Source: VBWE01 sp943372645
Lineage (GTDB): Bacteria > Bacteroidota > Bacteroidia > Palsa-965
Reading direction: 5' to 3'
Assembly (NCBI GenBank): GCA_943372645.1
Contig: CALRZN010000008.1
Span: forward strand, 62,001-126,000
DNA length: 64,000 nt
Of this stretch, positions 52,765 through 61,718 are shown one piece after another (within the stretch, counting starts at the first letter, position 1; every line of letters starts with the position of its first letter). The notes below the pieces were generated by a model, which saw only the letters and a program-made list of their open reading frames with translations, was not told the DNA's origin and ran no database searches. The position numbers and the translations under genes were made by a program.

Positions 52765-53409
52765 TTATTTTTTGCCTTTGGTCGCGTAATATTTGCAATA
52801 CGCTAATAATCCGCACGTTTCACATTTTGGTGTGCGGGCAAGGCAGGTGTAGCGGCCGTGTAAAATTAGCCAGTGATGAGCCACCGCGACTTTTTCGGAG
52901 GGAATAAACTTCAATAATTGCATTTCGGTTTGCAGCGGTGTTTTGGCATTGGTGGTTAAACCGAGCCGCGCCGAAACACGGAACACGTGTGTATCAACTG
53001 CCAGCGCCGGCTTTTCGTAAACCACCGAAGCAATTACGTTTGCAGTTTTGCGGCCCACGCCCGGCATGCGTTGCAGTGCTTCAATGGTGTCGGGCACTAC
53101 GCTGTTGAATTCATTCACCAGCATCTGCGCCATGCCCACCAGGTGTTTGGCTTTGTTGTTGGGGTAACTGATGCTTCGTATATACGTAAACACTTCATCG
53201 CTCGATGCGGCGGCCAGCGTTTCCGGATCGGGAAAACGTTCAAACAGTTTCGGCGTTACCAGGTTCACGCGTTTGTCGGTGCACTGCGCCGAAAGAATTA
53301 CCGCCACCAGCAGCTGGTACGGATCTTTATAATGCAGTTCCGTTTCAGCAACCGGGTGATGGGTTTCGAACCAGCTGATTATTTTTTCGAAGCGTTCTTT
53401 TTTCTGCAT
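52765..53409 (-). CDS. nth: Endonuclease III
   Basis: 214 aa from ATG 53409, supported by a TACATTTG box right before it and by family length (~211). Helix-hairpin-helix MPGVGRKTANV with catalytic Lys121, Asp139 in LAVDTHVFRVS, and a [4Fe-4S] cluster C189-x6-C196-x2-C199-x5-C205. Nth is a bifunctional DNA glycosylase/AP lyase removing oxidised pyrimidines in base excision repair. An in-frame extension to 53472 crosses the terminator of the upstream gene and is rejected. Confidence 0.95.
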   Translation of the reverse strand: MQKKERFEKIISWFETHHPVAETELHYKDPYQLLVAVILSAQCTDKRVNLVTPKLFERFPDPETLAAASSDEVFTYIRSISYPNNKAKHLVGMAQMLVNEFNSVVPDTIEALQRMPGVGRKTANVIASVVYEKPALAVDTHVFRVSARLGLTTNAKTPLQTEMQLLKFIPSEKVAVAHHWLILHGRYTCLARTPKCETCGLLAYCKYYATKGKK

Positions 53410-53412
53410 GTG

Positions 53413-53420
53413 CAAATGTA
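53413..53420 (-). promoter_or_regulatory. -7 box (TACATTTG) abutting the nth start
   Basis: Exact TAnnTTTG match on the minus strand, 3 nt from the ATG at 53409, so the transcript must be leaderless if it is used. Confidence 0.4.
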
Positions 53421-53428
53421 ATGATGAT

Positions 53429-53461
53429 AAAAAAACAATCCCCTTCCGGAAATGGAAGGGG
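53429..53461 (-). terminator. Terminator of the MORN-repeat gene
   Basis: Perfect stem CCCCTTCC (53440-53447) / GGAAGGGG (53454-53461) with GGAAAT loop; on the minus strand followed by ATTG and seven T. Confidence 0.8.
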
Positions 53462-53498
53462 ACGTTTTTCAAATCAAATTATGGCGAAGAAAAAGCAA

Positions 53499-54065
53499 TC
53501 AGAATTTCGTAGTAGATACTAAATCACCGTTTGACCAGGTTTGTTCTGCAACTTTGTTTCCGCTGGCATCCCAGAATGTCCAGGTTCCGGTCTGCACCCC
53601 GTTGCTGTCAAACGAACCTTCGGAGTTTTTCTGTCCGTTTTCGTGCCAGTTGGTCCATTTTCCGGTCTGAACCATGCCCTGCAGCGTGCGGCCTTCGGCA
53701 CTTTTCTTTCCGTTTTCGTACCAGTAGGTGGTTGCACCGGTAGCGAAGTTGATTTCGGTAGTCTGCTTTCCGCTGGCGTACCAGGTTTTCCAGATTCCGG
53801 TGGCTGCTCCTGATGCGGTGTAAAATTCAATGCCGCTCGGTTTGCCGTTTTCATAGAAGTAACTCCATGTTCCGGTTTTGGTCACCTTACTGAGTTTTTG
53901 CGCAGCAACTTCTTTGCTGTCGGTCGGAAGTATGCCCGGATTTGCGGAGTATTCTCCTTTCATGAGGAGCTGCCCGCCCGGATAATTCTCCGAGAACTGG
54001 TACTGTGCCATTGCCAGCGTTGCTGCAAAAAGCAGGGTACCCATTAATGTCATTTTCTTTATCAT
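53499..54065 (-). CDS. Secreted MORN_2-repeat (YwqK-like) protein
   Basis: 188 aa. Signal peptide MIKKMTLMGTLLFAATLAMA, then five MORN_2-type repeats of about 23 residues, e.g. WSYFYENGKPSGIEFY, WKTWYASGKQTTEINF, WTNWHENGQKNSEGSF, WTFWDASGNKVAEQTW. Such repeats are annotated as YwqK-family antitoxin in genomes, but here the protein is exported, so a structural or surface role is likelier. A promoter (CAA 54114, TATATTTG 54093-54086 minus strand) and a terminator frame it as a single-gene unit. Confidence 0.82.
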   Translation of the reverse strand: MIKKMTLMGTLLFAATLAMAQYQFSENYPGGQLLMKGEYSANPGILPTDSKEVAAQKLSKVTKTGTWSYFYENGKPSGIEFYTASGAATGIWKTWYASGKQTTEINFATGATTYWYENGKKSAEGRTLQGMVQTGKWTNWHENGQKNSEGSFDSNGVQTGTWTFWDASGNKVAEQTWSNGDLVSTTKF

Positions 54066-54085
54066 TGTTTTGCCGTGTTTACTTA

Positions 54086-54117
54086 CAAATATAGACTACC
54101 TCTTGTTAGCTGTCAAG
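54086..54117 (-). promoter_or_regulatory. Putative promoter of the MORN-repeat gene
   Basis: Minus strand: CTTG (54117-54114), 20-nt spacer, TATATTTG (54093-54086), 20 nt before the ATG at 54065. Confidence 0.45.
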
Positions 54118-54282
54118 CGTTTCCCGAAAAAAAAGTGAAAACATAGTTTTAAACATTTTTTTTAACAAAGAAACAAATCGACAAAAACAACGTAATAGCC
54201 TATTAACACAAAAAACATATCGCTTAAATTAGATTTCCACCGATAACATGCTGGTTTTTAGCACACTTAGCGGCCAAATTAA

Positions 54283-54313
54283 TTTGTTTTTTAAGTTATT
54301 ATCCCTAAATTAG
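54283..54313 (+). promoter_or_regulatory. Putative promoter of the 131-aa secreted protein
   Basis: TTTG (54283-54286), 19-nt spacer, TAAATTAG (54306-54313), one mismatch to TAnnTTTG at ideal spacing. The leader is 18 nt. Confidence 0.5.
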
Positions 54314-54331
54314 TTCAAAGGCAATCCAACT

Positions 54332-54727
54332 ATGAAACACAATTTACTAAGAACCAACATTTTAACATTCGGTTTGTTTTTGGCTTTGATCTGCTCAGCC
54401 GGAAACCTCAAAGCGCAACTTATTACTCCGAATAACCAGGAGCTTATTGTTTTTGTGAAACAAACCGACGAAAAAAATTTCGAAACCATTAAACGCGATT
54501 TAATCAATGCCGGGGGGATTTCACTCGTCGGATATTGTGGCAGCCAGCACATGTTTTATGTTCTGGTCGATCGTAACCGGCATGCCGACGACCTGTTCCT
54601 GGAAACTATTTTCCGGAACCTTAACATGACTTATGAAGTCAAAGTCGGTGCTTCCATTGCCCAGGCCCACGCGGGATGTGCAAACGGATACATCGCATTC
54701 CCGGCAAATAATCATTCTTCACGTTAA
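54332..54727 (+). CDS. Small secreted protein of unknown function
   Basis: 131 aa. The signal peptide (NILTFGLFLALICSAGNLKA) is followed by a single alpha/beta domain (ELIVFVKQTDEKNFETIKRD, MFYVLVDRNRHADDLFLETI) reminiscent of a ferredoxin-like fold. It ends 18 nt before the 1406-aa T9SS protein and may be co-transcribed with it. No family recognised. Confidence 0.65.
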   Translation: MKHNLLRTNILTFGLFLALICSAGNLKAQLITPNNQELIVFVKQTDEKNFETIKRDLINAGGISLVGYCGSQHMFYVLVDRNRHADDLFLETIFRNLNMTYEVKVGASIAQAHAGCANGYIAFPANNHSSR

Positions 54728-54745
54728 CCCCATCCAGAGAAGCCT

Positions 54746-57700
54746 ATGAACATGAAACGCTACATAAAACCGGTTAGCTTCGTTACTGCATTATTGGCAT
54801 GCGGTTATCTTGAGGCACAAACCACACTGCTTAATCCCGCCGGTGACGGTGGTTTTGAAACAGGTAACACGCTTGCCCTCAACAACTGGCTGCAGGCACA
54901 GAACGGCAGTGCAGCTGCAAACAAATGGTATGTGGGTACAGCCACGTTCAACAGCGGCGCGCGTTCAGCTTACATTTCCAACAACAGCGGAACAAACAAT
55001 GCATACACCTTAAATGATCCGCGTGTTCAGCATTTTTACCGCGATATCACATTCCCGGCTGGTCAGACGAACATCACTATTTCATTTAACTGGAAAGCCG
55101 TTGCCGAGTCGTGCTGCGACTATGTGCGTGTTCACCTGGTTCCGACCACAACCACTCCTGCAGCAGGTACACTTCTTACCACCGGTTTTGTTACCGGTAA
55201 CCTGAACAGCCAGTCCACCTGGCAAACCTTCTCCGGCCAGCTTCCCTGCACAGCAGCCGGAACCACCATGCGCCTGGTATTTACCTTCCGCTGCGACGGT
55301 TCACTCGGCACACAGCCGCCTCCTGCTGTTGATAACATCTCGGTTATTTCAAACGTAATGGGCACCTGCGCATCAACACTCGGAACAGGTGTGGTTAACG
55401 TCGCTTCCCTGCCCTATTCTTCTGGCGCTGTTTCTACCTGCGGCGGTGTTGATAACATTACTTCTACCAATGCACCGGTTTGCGGAAGCACAAACTATTA
55501 TACCGGTGAGGATAATGTTTATGTATTTACACCCACCAGCAGCGGCCAGGTTACATTCAACCTTACCTCAAGCGGTTCATATACCGGCATGATGCTGTAC
55601 CAGGGTTGCCCGAACAACTGTTTTACCACCCCGGGAACCTGCGTCGCCAACGAACAAAGCTCTACCGGCAGCAAAGCCTTCTGCGCAAACGTAACTTCGG
55701 GACAAACCTATTACCTTATTATAGACTCGTGGGCATCGCCAACCTGTAATCCTTACAGCCTTACGATCTCTGCACCAAGCGGTTCGCTTGCCGGAAACGT
55801 TTGCGGTACAGCACCGGCAATTACACTGCCCTATACCGCTACAGGACATACCACGGCCTGTTATGGCAACGATTACACCAATGCCAGTTCCGGTTCCTGC
55901 GGTACATTATATGAATCGGGCGAAGACCGTGTTTACGCCTACACAGCTACCGGTCCGGAATGTCTTGGTATTACACTGAGCAATGCCAGCACCACTTCTA
56001 TCGGATACCAGGTTTACAATGGCTGCCCCGGCACCGTTGGCACTACCTGCATAGGAAGTGCAGGTGGTTCTAACCCGCTTACCGGTTCAGTGAATATACC
56101 GGGAGCAGGCACCTATTATATTGTGGTTGATACCTGGGCAACGCCAAACAATGCAAACTACGACATCAGTATTGTATCAAATGGCAGCGGCCCGGTAAAC
56201 GATCTGCCCTGCAGCGCATCCGCACTGGCAATCAACGTAAACCTTTCGGGCAACAGCATGTGCGCAGGCAGCGCCAGCGAACCCGGTGTTCCGGCCTGCT
56301 GGACTTCAGGAACCATGAATACCGTTTGGTACACCGTGGTATGCCCGGCATCGGGACAACTTAAAATACGGACCACGCTCGGCTCATTAACCAATACCCA
56401 GATCGCGCTCTACTCCGGTACCTGCGGATCGCTGACCATGGTGGCCAGCGCCTGCAACGACGACGCACCGGCCTGCGGTACATCAAGCTACCTCAACTCA
56501 GAACTGACGGTAACCGGCCTTACCGCTGGCAGCACCTATTATATTCGTGTTGACGGCACACTTGACCAGGTTGGTTCATTCGACATAATGGCAGTTGACG
56601 GGGCTATCGGTTTCCCGCCTGCTGCCGGACAGGATTGTTCTTCACCGAACCCGGTGTGTGCACAAACCATTACCATCGGTAACCCCGGTTACCAGGCGTA
56701 CGGTAACATCTGCGATTTCCCGGGAACAACCATTTGTCTTGCTTCGGGCGAACGCGGCAACGCATGGTATACCATTCCGATCAGCGCGAACGGTATTCTC
56801 GCATTCGATATTGTACCGAACGATTACGGCAATCCGAATCCGATAACTGGTCAGTCCAACCCGTGGGTTTCGGCTTACGATGAAACGGATTATGACTTCG
56901 CGCTCTGGAAAATTGCCGGTTCGGGAGCTACCAACTGTGCCGGTATTGCAGCCGGTGCCGTACCTACCCGATGCAACTACAGCGGCCTCGGTGTTACCGG
57001 ATGTTTCAGCGCCACAACTAACAATGCGCCAGCTGCTTACAACCCGGCATTTAACCTTGCGTATGAACAGCAGGTAAACGTGCTGGCTGGCGAAGTGTAT
57101 CTGCTTGCAGTGAGTAACTTCTCCAATTCGACCTCTGGTTTTTCATTAGTGTTCAGCGGTACATCGCCAATCAACTATTCCGGTTCGGGAACAACAGTTA
57201 CATGGACCGGTGGTAACAACACCAGTTGGTTATTACCGGCCAACTGGGGCGGCTGCAATGCCCCGGTATGTGGTATCAGTGCAGTTATTGTTCCGGCATC
57301 ACTCAACCAGCCTTCGCTTCCGGCGGGTAACTACTATGTAAACAACCTGACCATTAATCCGGGAGCCAGCTTAACGCTCCAGGCCGGTGCGATCCTGCAC
57401 GTTTGCGGTAATTTCACCAACAACGGATCGCTGATTGCTTCGCCTACTTCGACCATCATTTTCGACAACGCTGCGGCCACCCAGAATATTAACGGAGCGC
57501 TGGTAGGAACCGATAAATTCGGCAACCTCTCCGTCAACAAAACCGGTGGATCAGTTATTCTGAACAACAACATTGATATCGGGGGAACATTTACCACCTC
57601 GAACAATACCAGCGTATTTAATACGACCGGCAAATACATCAAAGTGGCAGGTAACTTCCTGAATGCGAACGGTGCTTCAACATTTACAAACGTTACAGGT

Positions 57701-58966
57701 GGTACACTGGAGTTTAACGGAACTGCAGCACAAACCTATAACCAGGGTGCTTCTACCCTTGCGCTGAATAACGTGCTGATGAATCATACCGGAACCGGTG
57801 TAACTGCCGCCACACACATGGTGGTGGGTACAGCAGGTGTAATGACACTTACGCTCGGTAAAATTATTACCAATGCCAACGAAGTACAGATTACCAACAC
57901 GGCATCGGCTGCGATTACTGCAGGAAACACCAGCAGCTTTGTGCAGGGTAACCTGCGCCGCTACCTCAATGGTGCCGCAACGTCGTACAATTTCCCGGTT
58001 GGGCACGCCGTTAAAAACTACCAGCTGGCGAACGTAACATTTACAACTGCCACAACGATTCCGCAACTGCTCGCATTCTTTACAGCATGGGGAGCGGTAC
58101 CAACCGGACCGGCAGCCAGCGAATGCCCGACCAATACATACAACGTGCTGCCCGCACTGGATAACGGGTACTGGCAGATTGATGCTTCGGCCAACCCGAC
58201 ATCGGGCAACTATGACATCACGCTGTACAGCACCAACTACACCAACTCGGGCGGGGCAAGCGGATGGACAGTAATGAAATCGCCTTCTTCTTCGTTTACA
58301 TGGGGACTGAACGGAACCTGCGTAACTACCAGCACCGCTGCACAAACTTCGCGTACCGGCTTAAACGGATATTCCCGGTTTGCTGTGGCACAGTCGGTGC
58401 TGCCGCTGCCGATTGAACTCACCAGCTTTACAGGCCGCAACGAAGGCAACTACAACCGCCTGGAATGGATGACCGCCAACGAAACAAACAACGATCGTTT
58501 TGATGTAGAGCGTTCAACCGATGGGGTTACCTTCCAGAAAATAGGCGAAGTGGATGGCGCCGGAAACAGTAGCACCCTGCGCAGCTACACATTCAACGAT
58601 CTGCACCCGGGCGCAGGTGTTAACTACTACCGCCTGAAACAGGTTGATTTTAACGGTACGTTCTCGCATTCGGGCATTGTATCCATTGAAAATCACTTCA
58701 CAGCAAGCGTAGTTGAAAACGTGCACCCGAACCCAACCGGCGGCGAAGTGTTCTTTGATTTTGTAACTGAAAAAACAACCGTTATCCACATCGTAATTAC
58801 CGACATGTTCGGCCGTGTGGTGGTGGATGAAACACGCAATGCAGAAAAAGGACGCACCGCGGTTCAGACCAAAATAAATGAAGCCGGCAATGGTGTTTAC
58901 ACGCTCAAAATTGCGGATGAAGAAAACGGTTACTCGTCAATTATCCGGATTGTGAAAAAACAGTAA
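54746..58966 (+). CDS. Large T9SS type A cargo protein with PPC-like repeats
   Basis: 1406 aa. Signal peptide (MKRYIKPVSFVTALLACGYL; the start may be either of two ATGs 6 nt apart). Residues ~25-205 form a jelly-roll-like module (FPAGQTNITISFNW). Three or more pre-peptidase C-like repeats follow (e.g. ENVYVFTPTSSGQVTFNLTS, TGMMLYQGCPN, QTYYLIIDSW). A beta-helix-like Asn/Gly-rich region spans ~810-1040 (NNLTINPGASLTLQAGAIL). The C-terminal LPIELTSFTGRNEGN and RFDVERSTDGVTFQKIGE segments precede a T9SS type A sorting domain (HPNPTGGEVFFDF ... YSSIIRIVKKQ). It is exported through T9SS and likely an adhesin or matrix protein. Confidence 0.85.
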   Translation: MNMKRYIKPVSFVTALLACGYLEAQTTLLNPAGDGGFETGNTLALNNWLQAQNGSAAANKWYVGTATFNSGARSAYISNNSGTNNAYTLNDPRVQHFYRDITFPAGQTNITISFNWKAVAESCCDYVRVHLVPTTTTPAAGTLLTTGFVTGNLNSQSTWQTFSGQLPCTAAGTTMRLVFTFRCDGSLGTQPPPAVDNISVISNVMGTCASTLGTGVVNVASLPYSSGAVSTCGGVDNITSTNAPVCGSTNYYTGEDNVYVFTPTSSGQVTFNLTSSGSYTGMMLYQGCPNNCFTTPGTCVANEQSSTGSKAFCANVTSGQTYYLIIDSWASPTCNPYSLTISAPSGSLAGNVCGTAPAITLPYTATGHTTACYGNDYTNASSGSCGTLYESGEDRVYAYTATGPECLGITLSNASTTSIGYQVYNGCPGTVGTTCIGSAGGSNPLTGSVNIPGAGTYYIVVDTWATPNNANYDISIVSNGSGPVNDLPCSASALAINVNLSGNSMCAGSASEPGVPACWTSGTMNTVWYTVVCPASGQLKIRTTLGSLTNTQIALYSGTCGSLTMVASACNDDAPACGTSSYLNSELTVTGLTAGSTYYIRVDGTLDQVGSFDIMAVDGAIGFPPAAGQDCSSPNPVCAQTITIGNPGYQAYGNICDFPGTTICLASGERGNAWYTIPISANGILAFDIVPNDYGNPNPITGQSNPWVSAYDETDYDFALWKIAGSGATNCAGIAAGAVPTRCNYSGLGVTGCFSATTNNAPAAYNPAFNLAYEQQVNVLAGEVYLLAVSNFSNSTSGFSLVFSGTSPINYSGSGTTVTWTGGNNTSWLLPANWGGCNAPVCGISAVIVPASLNQPSLPAGNYYVNNLTINPGASLTLQAGAILHVCGNFTNNGSLIASPTSTIIFDNAAATQNINGALVGTDKFGNLSVNKTGGSVILNNNIDIGGTFTTSNNTSVFNTTGKYIKVAGNFLNANGASTFTNVTGGTLEFNGTAAQTYNQGASTLALNNVLMNHTGTGVTAATHMVVGTAGVMTLTLGKIITNANEVQITNTASAAITAGNTSSFVQGNLRRYLNGAATSYNFPVGHAVKNYQLANVTFTTATTIPQLLAFFTAWGAVPTGPAASECPTNTYNVLPALDNGYWQIDASANPTSGNYDITLYSTNYTNSGGASGWTVMKSPSSSFTWGLNGTCVTTSTAAQTSRTGLNGYSRFAVAQSVLPLPIELTSFTGRNEGNYNRLEWMTANETNNDRFDVERSTDGVTFQKIGEVDGAGNSSTLRSYTFNDLHPGAGVNYYRLKQVDFNGTFSHSGIVSIENHFTASVVENVHPNPTGGEVFFDFVTEKTTVIHIVITDMFGRVVVDETRNAEKGRTAVQTKINEAGNGVYTLKIADEENGYSSIIRIVKKQ

Positions 58967-58990
58967 TAACAAAAGAGCATCATAAAACAG

Positions 58991-59023
58991 ACGCCCGGTT
59001 TGCACCAAATGCAGACCGGGCGT
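58991..59023 (+). terminator. Terminator of the large T9SS cargo gene
   Basis: Perfect stem ACGCCCGGT (58991-58999) / ACCGGGCGT (59015-59023) followed by TTCGTTT, 25 nt after the stop. Confidence 0.75.
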
Positions 59024-59130
59024 TTCGTTTACAGTGTATTTACCTTTAAAAATCCCCGTTTCGTCTCCGAAATCATCTGAAAGGCGATAAACACAATAAT
59101 TTAGCTGTTCCGCGTTTTATTCCTAATGCG

Positions 59131-59138
59131 TATATTTG
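59131..59138 (+). promoter_or_regulatory. -7 box (TATATTTG) abutting the type B CTD gene
   Basis: Exact TAnnTTTG match, 7 nt before the ATG at 59146, again implying a nearly leaderless message. Confidence 0.4.
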
Positions 59139-59145
59139 TTGAGCT

Positions 59146-60213
59146 ATGTATTTCCCTGTATTGAACCGATTACTGATTTTTATCATACTGGCATGTTCCG
59201 GAACTGTTGTGCACGCGCAGGTAACTGCCGATGCCGGTCCCAACGAATCCATCTGCCCGAATTCCTCCGTTACCATCGGTGGCGCACCGTCGGCTACCGG
59301 CGGAACAGCGCCTTACACCTATTCCTGGTTTCCGGCAAACGGGCTGAGCAATACCACCGGACCCAATCCGCTGGCCTTCCCTTCTACTCCAACCTGGTAC
59401 CAGCTTATTGTAACGGATGCCAACGGTAATAAAGACACTGCATATTGTTATGTTGATATAAACCCGGTGTATCAGTACAACGCCGGAGATGATACCTCCA
59501 TCTGCATGGGCAGTTCGCTCACCCTCGGCGCAGCGCCCAACAGCACCAACGGCGGTGTTACGTTTTCGTGGTCGCCAACGGTGAACCTGGATAATCCAAA
59601 CGCACCGCGCCCCATTTTCACACCCTCCACCGCACCTGCAAACGTTACCTACACCGTTACGATAACAAGCCTCAACTGCCCGACAAAGGTTTCTACGATT
59701 AATGTAATTGTAAACCCGCTTCCTGTTATTGACGCAGGGCAAAACGTTACCATTACCGAAGGCCAGGTTACCACGCTCACCGCTACCGGTGGCGCTACTT
59801 ACTCGTGGGGACCGAACTTTTATATTACTTACCCGGGAACGGCCTCACCGGATGTGGAGCCCAATTATACCATGGTGTATTATGTGTATGCACTGGATCA
59901 GAACGGCTGCTACGGGCAGGATTCGGTGGTGGTAACGGTTATTCCGAATGATGAGGTGGTGCTTTACAACAGCTTTACACCTAACGGTGATGAACAGAAT
60001 GATTACTGGTACATCGGCAATATTTTAAAATACACGAGCAGTAAACTCGAAGTGTATAACCGTTACGGGCAGCTGGTGTACGTAAAAGCACCATACCGCA
60101 ACGACTGGGATGGCAGCTCCTTCGGCGATCCGCTTCCGGAAGCCACGTATTATTACATTCTCGACCTCGGGAACGGAACAAAGAAAAACGGATCGGTAAC
60201 TATTGTGCGGTAG
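59146..60213 (+). CDS. PKD-like protein with T9SS type B (CHU_C) sorting domain
   Basis: 355 aa. Signal peptide (LNRLLIFIILACSGTVVHA), then two to three PKD-like beta-sandwich modules (CPNSSVTIGGAPSATGG, DTSICMGSSLTLGAAPNSTN, AGQNVTITEGQVTTLTATGG). The C-terminal domain YNSFTPNGDEQNDYWYIGNI, then LEVYNRYGQLVY and DWDGS, is the gliding motility-associated type B CTD. Type B cargo is retained at the surface with help from a PorP/SprF-like protein, and such a gene follows immediately (5 nt). Confidence 0.9.
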   Translation: MYFPVLNRLLIFIILACSGTVVHAQVTADAGPNESICPNSSVTIGGAPSATGGTAPYTYSWFPANGLSNTTGPNPLAFPSTPTWYQLIVTDANGNKDTAYCYVDINPVYQYNAGDDTSICMGSSLTLGAAPNSTNGGVTFSWSPTVNLDNPNAPRPIFTPSTAPANVTYTVTITSLNCPTKVSTINVIVNPLPVIDAGQNVTITEGQVTTLTATGGATYSWGPNFYITYPGTASPDVEPNYTMVYYVYALDQNGCYGQDSVVVTVIPNDEVVLYNSFTPNGDEQNDYWYIGNILKYTSSKLEVYNRYGQLVYVKAPYRNDWDGSSFGDPLPEATYYYILDLGNGTKKNGSVTIVR

Positions 60214-60217
60214 CCTT

Positions 60218-61174
60218 ATGCGGAAACTATTCACCCTCCTATTTTGCGGATGTGCCGCAGCCGGTTTACAGGCACAGCAACTGCCCAACTACTCGCATTA
60301 CCCGTCGCTGCTGTTTATGAGCAACCCGGCCTATACGGGTACCAAAAGCACCATTGACTTCCGTCTCAATTACCGCCGCCAGTGGGTGGGTTTTGACGAT
60401 GCGCCCATTGAACAGACCATCGCACTCAGCAGCCGTTTCTGGAAAGGGAAAATTGGTGCGGGTGGCATGATGTACAAAGACGAAACCGGTCCGACCCGCC
60501 GTTTTATGTATGGTTTTACCACGGCCTATCACCTTCGCTTCCCGGATGTGGAACTCAGCGCCGGGCTGGGCATACAATTCAACAAATACACGTTTAACAG
60601 TTCGCTGCTTACCACGCACAACAACCAGGATCCGGCCGTGAACAGCATGGTAAACGATGTGGACAAAATCGTTAATGCGAGTGGCGGCATTTTGCTGTAC
60701 AACGACCGTTTTCACTTCGGCCTCGGCGTGCAAAACATCCCCGATTCGCACCTTGAATTTTACAAGGACGATCCAAACCACAAAGCCATTGTAAACTACA
60801 AGCAGCACTATTACTTCAACGTGGGGTACAACTTCCGTTACCACCCCGATTTTACGTGGGAAAACAACATGCTGGTGAATTACGTTGTAGGTGCTCCCAT
60901 GCTCATTGAATACAACCTGCGGGTGCATTACCGCGAAAAACTGATGTTCGGCGGCGCACTGCGTTTAAAAGATTCGGTGATTCCGCAGGTGGGTTACGTG
61001 TACAAAAACCGCATCCAGCTTATTTACTCCTACGATTTCACCATTTCGCGCATGCGCTCGTTCAACAGCGGCACGCATGAAATTACCCTGGGTTACCGCG
61101 AAAACTTCGGCCGCGACAAAAACGCGTACCGCAACTTTAAGGATTTTCAGCGGCAGAAGTTTCGGTTGTTTTAA
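60218..61174 (+). CDS. PorP/SprF-family T9SS membrane protein
   Basis: 318 aa from ATG 60218; a TTG start 5 codons upstream is possible. Signal peptide MRKLFTLLFCGCAAAGLQA followed by the family opening NYSHYPSLLFMSNPAYTGT, RRQWVGFDDAPIEQTIALSS and a beta-barrel-like strand series ending FGRDKNAYRNFKDFQRQKFR. PorP/SprF proteins lie in the outer membrane and are needed for secretion or surface attachment of a specific type B CTD protein, here most likely the product of the gene 5 nt upstream. Confidence 0.92.
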   Translation: MRKLFTLLFCGCAAAGLQAQQLPNYSHYPSLLFMSNPAYTGTKSTIDFRLNYRRQWVGFDDAPIEQTIALSSRFWKGKIGAGGMMYKDETGPTRRFMYGFTTAYHLRFPDVELSAGLGIQFNKYTFNSSLLTTHNNQDPAVNSMVNDVDKIVNASGGILLYNDRFHFGLGVQNIPDSHLEFYKDDPNHKAIVNYKQHYYFNVGYNFRYHPDFTWENNMLVNYVVGAPMLIEYNLRVHYREKLMFGGALRLKDSVIPQVGYVYKNRIQLIYSYDFTISRMRSFNSGTHEITLGYRENFGRDKNAYRNFKDFQRQKFRLF

Positions 61175-61248
61175 TCGGTAATTATCAGCTTGCTGCTTCC
61201 CATTCTCCACTTAACCTGCCAGGACATTTTGGGCATGCCACTATTTAT

Positions 61249-61671
61249 TTATTGCTTTATTGCTGATTGAATAATAACATCTTTTTTTTCAATATTATGA
61301 TTGGCCACTGTTGAAATAAAATAATAGTTCTCTCCATCATTAAGACGTATTGTATAAAGAGCACTCATTCCATGAGTTACTGCTATTATATCTTTTTTGA
61401 GTATCGTTTTTCGTTTCTTACCCTGAACCAATAAAAGATGATTGTCATATGAAAAAACCTCATAAATTCTCCCATGCCTGGGTATTATCATCACAAAATA
61501 TAGGAAAGCGAAGAATAAAAAAGTAAATATATAAATCCAAAGTGGCTTATCATTATTGTCAAAAATCAGCAAAAGCATAATTAGCAGTGCGAAAACTGGA
61601 AAGCCATACAACGAAAGCGATCGGATTAATTTCGTTGCCGATGATGATAGTTGTATGTTTTTATTTGCCAT
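61249..61671 (-). CDS. Small two-TM protein
   Basis: 140 aa from ATG 61671; a longer frame to 61971 runs into the upstream gene and has no membrane or coding signature. Two membrane segments (~19-40 and ~48-68: LYGFPVFALLIMLLLIFDNN, IYIFTFLFFAFLYFVMIIP) precede a soluble PH-like beta domain (~75-140, IYEVFSYDNHLLLVQGKK). It is more AT-rich than its neighbours. Function unknown. Convergent with the PorP/SprF gene across 75 nt. Confidence 0.6.
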   Translation of the reverse strand: MANKNIQLSSSATKLIRSLSLYGFPVFALLIMLLLIFDNNDKPLWIYIFTFLFFAFLYFVMIIPRHGRIYEVFSYDNHLLLVQGKKRKTILKKDIIAVTHGMSALYTIRLNDGENYYFISTVANHNIEKKDVIIQSAIKQ

Positions 61672-61718
61672 TTTTAGTACACCATGGTAACGGGGCGCCA
61701 AAGGCATAACAATCCAAA

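Noticed and set aside
52583..52816. 77-codon minus-strand frame covering tRNA-Asp
   Set aside because: It is a translation of the tRNA gene (giving GFESRPDR-like text), a known artefact, and overlaps the end of nth.
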